Assembly (NCBI GenBank): GCA_036403035.1
Contig: DASWRT010000113.1
Location: 1-31,755 of the forward strand
Direction of reading: 5' to 3'
Source of the DNA: DASWRT01 sp036403035
GTDB taxonomy: Bacteria; Pseudomonadota; Alphaproteobacteria; ATCC43930; CGMCC-115725
Length of the DNA: 31,755 nucleotides
Program-made: the position numbers and the translations under genes
The notes under the pieces: generated by a model
What the model saw: only the letters and a program-made list of their open reading frames with translations
Databases searched by the model: none
What the model was told of the DNA's origin: nothing
In this document: positions 30,506-31,755 of the stretch, piece after piece
Position numbering within the stretch: the first letter of the stretch is position 1
Layout of the letters: each line of letters opens with the position of its first letter

Positions 30506-31755
30506 ATGCCCGCCCGCGTCTCCCGCGCCTCCTATGCCGCGATGTTCGGCCCCACGATCGGCGACCGCATCCGCCTTGCCGACACCGAGCTGTTCGTCGA
30601 GATCGAGCAGGACTGCACGATCTACGGCGAGGAGGTGAAGTTCGGCGGCGGCAAGGCGATCCGCGACGGCATGGGGCAGAGTCAGGTCGCCAAGGCCGAC
30701 GGCGCCGCCGACACCGTCATCACCAATGCCGTCATCATCGACCATCGCGGCATCGCCAAGGCGGATATCGGGATCACCGACGGCCGGATCAGCGGCATCG
30801 GCAAGGCCGGCAACCCGGACGTGCAGCCGGGAGTCGACATCGTGATCGGGCCCGGCACCGAGATCATCGGCGGCGAGAACAAGATCGTCACGGCGGGCGG
30901 CATCGACAGCCATATCCACTTCATCTGCCCGCAGCAATTCGAGGACGCGCTCTACAGCGGCGTCACGACGATGCTCGGCGGCGGCAGCGGACCTGCATCG
31001 GGTACGCTGGCGACCACCTGCACCGGCCCCTGGCACCTCCACCGCATGCTTCAGGCGGCGGAAGGCATACCGGTCAATCTCGGCTTCTTCGGCAAGGGCA
31101 ACGCGTCGGACCCGAGGCCGCTCGTCGAGATGGTCGAGGCCGGCGCCTGCGGCCTGAAGCTGCACGAGGACTGGGGCACGACGCCGAACGCGATCGACAC
31201 CTGTCTCTCGGTCGCCGAGCAGCTCGACGTGCAGGTCGCGATCCACACCGACACGCTGAACGAGTCCGGCTTCGTCGAGGACACGGTCGCGGCGTTCAAG
31301 GGCCGCAACATCCACGCCTTCCACACCGAGGGGGCGGGGGGCGGGCACGCGCCGGACATCATCAAGGTCTGCGGCCTACCGAACGTCCTGCCCTCCTCCA
31401 CCAACCCGACGCGGCCGTTCACCGTCAACACGGTGGACGAGCATCTCGACATGCTGATGGTCTGCCACCATCTCGACCCGCGCATCCCCGAGGACGTGGC
31501 CTTCGCCGAGAGCCGGATCCGGCGCGAGACCATCGCGGCCGAGGACATCCTGCACGACATCGGCGCGTTCTCGATGCTGTCCAGCGACAGCCAGGCAATG
31601 GGGCGCGTCGGCGAGGTGATCATCCGCACCTGGCAGACCGCCGACAAGATGAAGAAGCAGCGCGGCCGGCTGGCCGACGAGCAGGGTGACAACGACAACG
31701 TGCGCGCCAAACGCTACGTCGCCAAGTACACGATCAATCCGGCGCTGGCGCACGG
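30506..31755 (+). CDS. ureC: Urease alpha subunit, truncated by window end
   Basis: The catalytic subunit; 416 of about 570 residues are in the window. Nickel ligands are present: His136 and His138 (SHIHF), the Lys218 that is carbamylated (GLKLHEDWG), His247 (AIHTDTLNE), His273 (HAFHTEGAGGGH) and Asp361 (SSDSQAMGRVGE). The mobile-flap Cys320 and His321 are in MVCHHLD. All match active urease. The start ATG 30506 gives MPARVSRASYAAMFGPTIGD, which matches family N-termini. The gene has no stop in the window because it runs off the end. Accessory genes ureEFG are expected beyond. Confidence 0.97.
   Translation, partial: MPARVSRASYAAMFGPTIGDRIRLADTELFVEIEQDCTIYGEEVKFGGGKAIRDGMGQSQVAKADGAADTVITNAVIIDHRGIAKADIGITDGRISGIGKAGNPDVQPGVDIVIGPGTEIIGGENKIVTAGGIDSHIHFICPQQFEDALYSGVTTMLGGGSGPASGTLATTCTGPWHLHRMLQAAEGIPVNLGFFGKGNASDPRPLVEMVEAGACGLKLHEDWGTTPNAIDTCLSVAEQLDVQVAIHTDTLNESGFVEDTVAAFKGRNIHAFHTEGAGGGHAPDIIKVCGLPNVLPSSTNPTRPFTVNTVDEHLDMLMVCHHLDPRIPEDVAFAESRIRRETIAAEDILHDIGAFSMLSSDSQAMGRVGEVIIRTWQTADKMKKQRGRLADEQGDNDNVRAKRYVAKYTINPALAH

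Overview
The window is a GC-rich, gene-dense chromosomal segment whose families (CHASE2 cyclase, HAAT-type ABC transporter, intracellular PHA depolymerase, cytochrome c-556 with cytochrome b561, ureDABC, and CCCTCCCCC-N5-GGGGGAGGG palindromes) point to an environmental, metabolically versatile alphaproteobacterium. I see no phage, transposase, CRISPR array, tRNA or rRNA. The window cuts valS at its left edge and ureC at its right edge.

Layout, left to right. (1) 2-1843: the C-terminal two thirds of valyl-tRNA synthetase. (2) 1888-6188: a signalling block made of a secreted FecR-domain protein, an overlapping OmpA-like lipoprotein, a convergent CHASE2 membrane nucleotide cyclase and, divergent from it, an HD protein whose His/Asp pattern resembles cyclic-nucleotide phosphodiesterases. 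(3) 6224-10931: a leftward liv-type ABC cassette in the order binding protein, LivH, LivM, LivG, LivF. (4) 11075-18614: mixed single genes and short operons: an unrecognised lipoprotein, a GST, a cytochrome c-556/b561 pair, an SDR lacking the usual Tyr/Lys, a lone receiver domain, a patatin-like protein that has lost its Ser/Asp dyad, a 109-aa unknown and a small HExxH protein. (5) 19003-27009: acyl-CoA and storage-polymer metabolism: PhaZ, a DUF849/BKACE enzyme, a hotdog thioesterase, a CaiB-type CoA-transferase, a two-subunit CoA-transferase-like enzyme, a metallo-beta-lactamase-fold hydrolase and an enoyl-CoA hydratase. (6) 27157-end: a YwrD-type gamma-glutamyltransferase leading into ureD-ureA-ureB-ureC.

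How the genes may work together (inference): the FecR/OmpA/CHASE2/HD block could be a make-and-break second-messenger module at the envelope. The CoA genes from 27009 leftward to 21291 could degrade a carboxylic acid or ring-derived substrate through acyl-CoA intermediates. The GGT plus urease genes fit nitrogen scavenging.

The most notable sequence-level observations are the doubly disarmed patatin, the palindromic repeat that encodes the C-terminal tail of a CoA-transferase subunit while an ATGA overlap with the next gene is kept, a roughly 130-bp element with perfect 26-bp inverted ends at 24958-25087, and a compound palindrome inserted between ureB and ureC.
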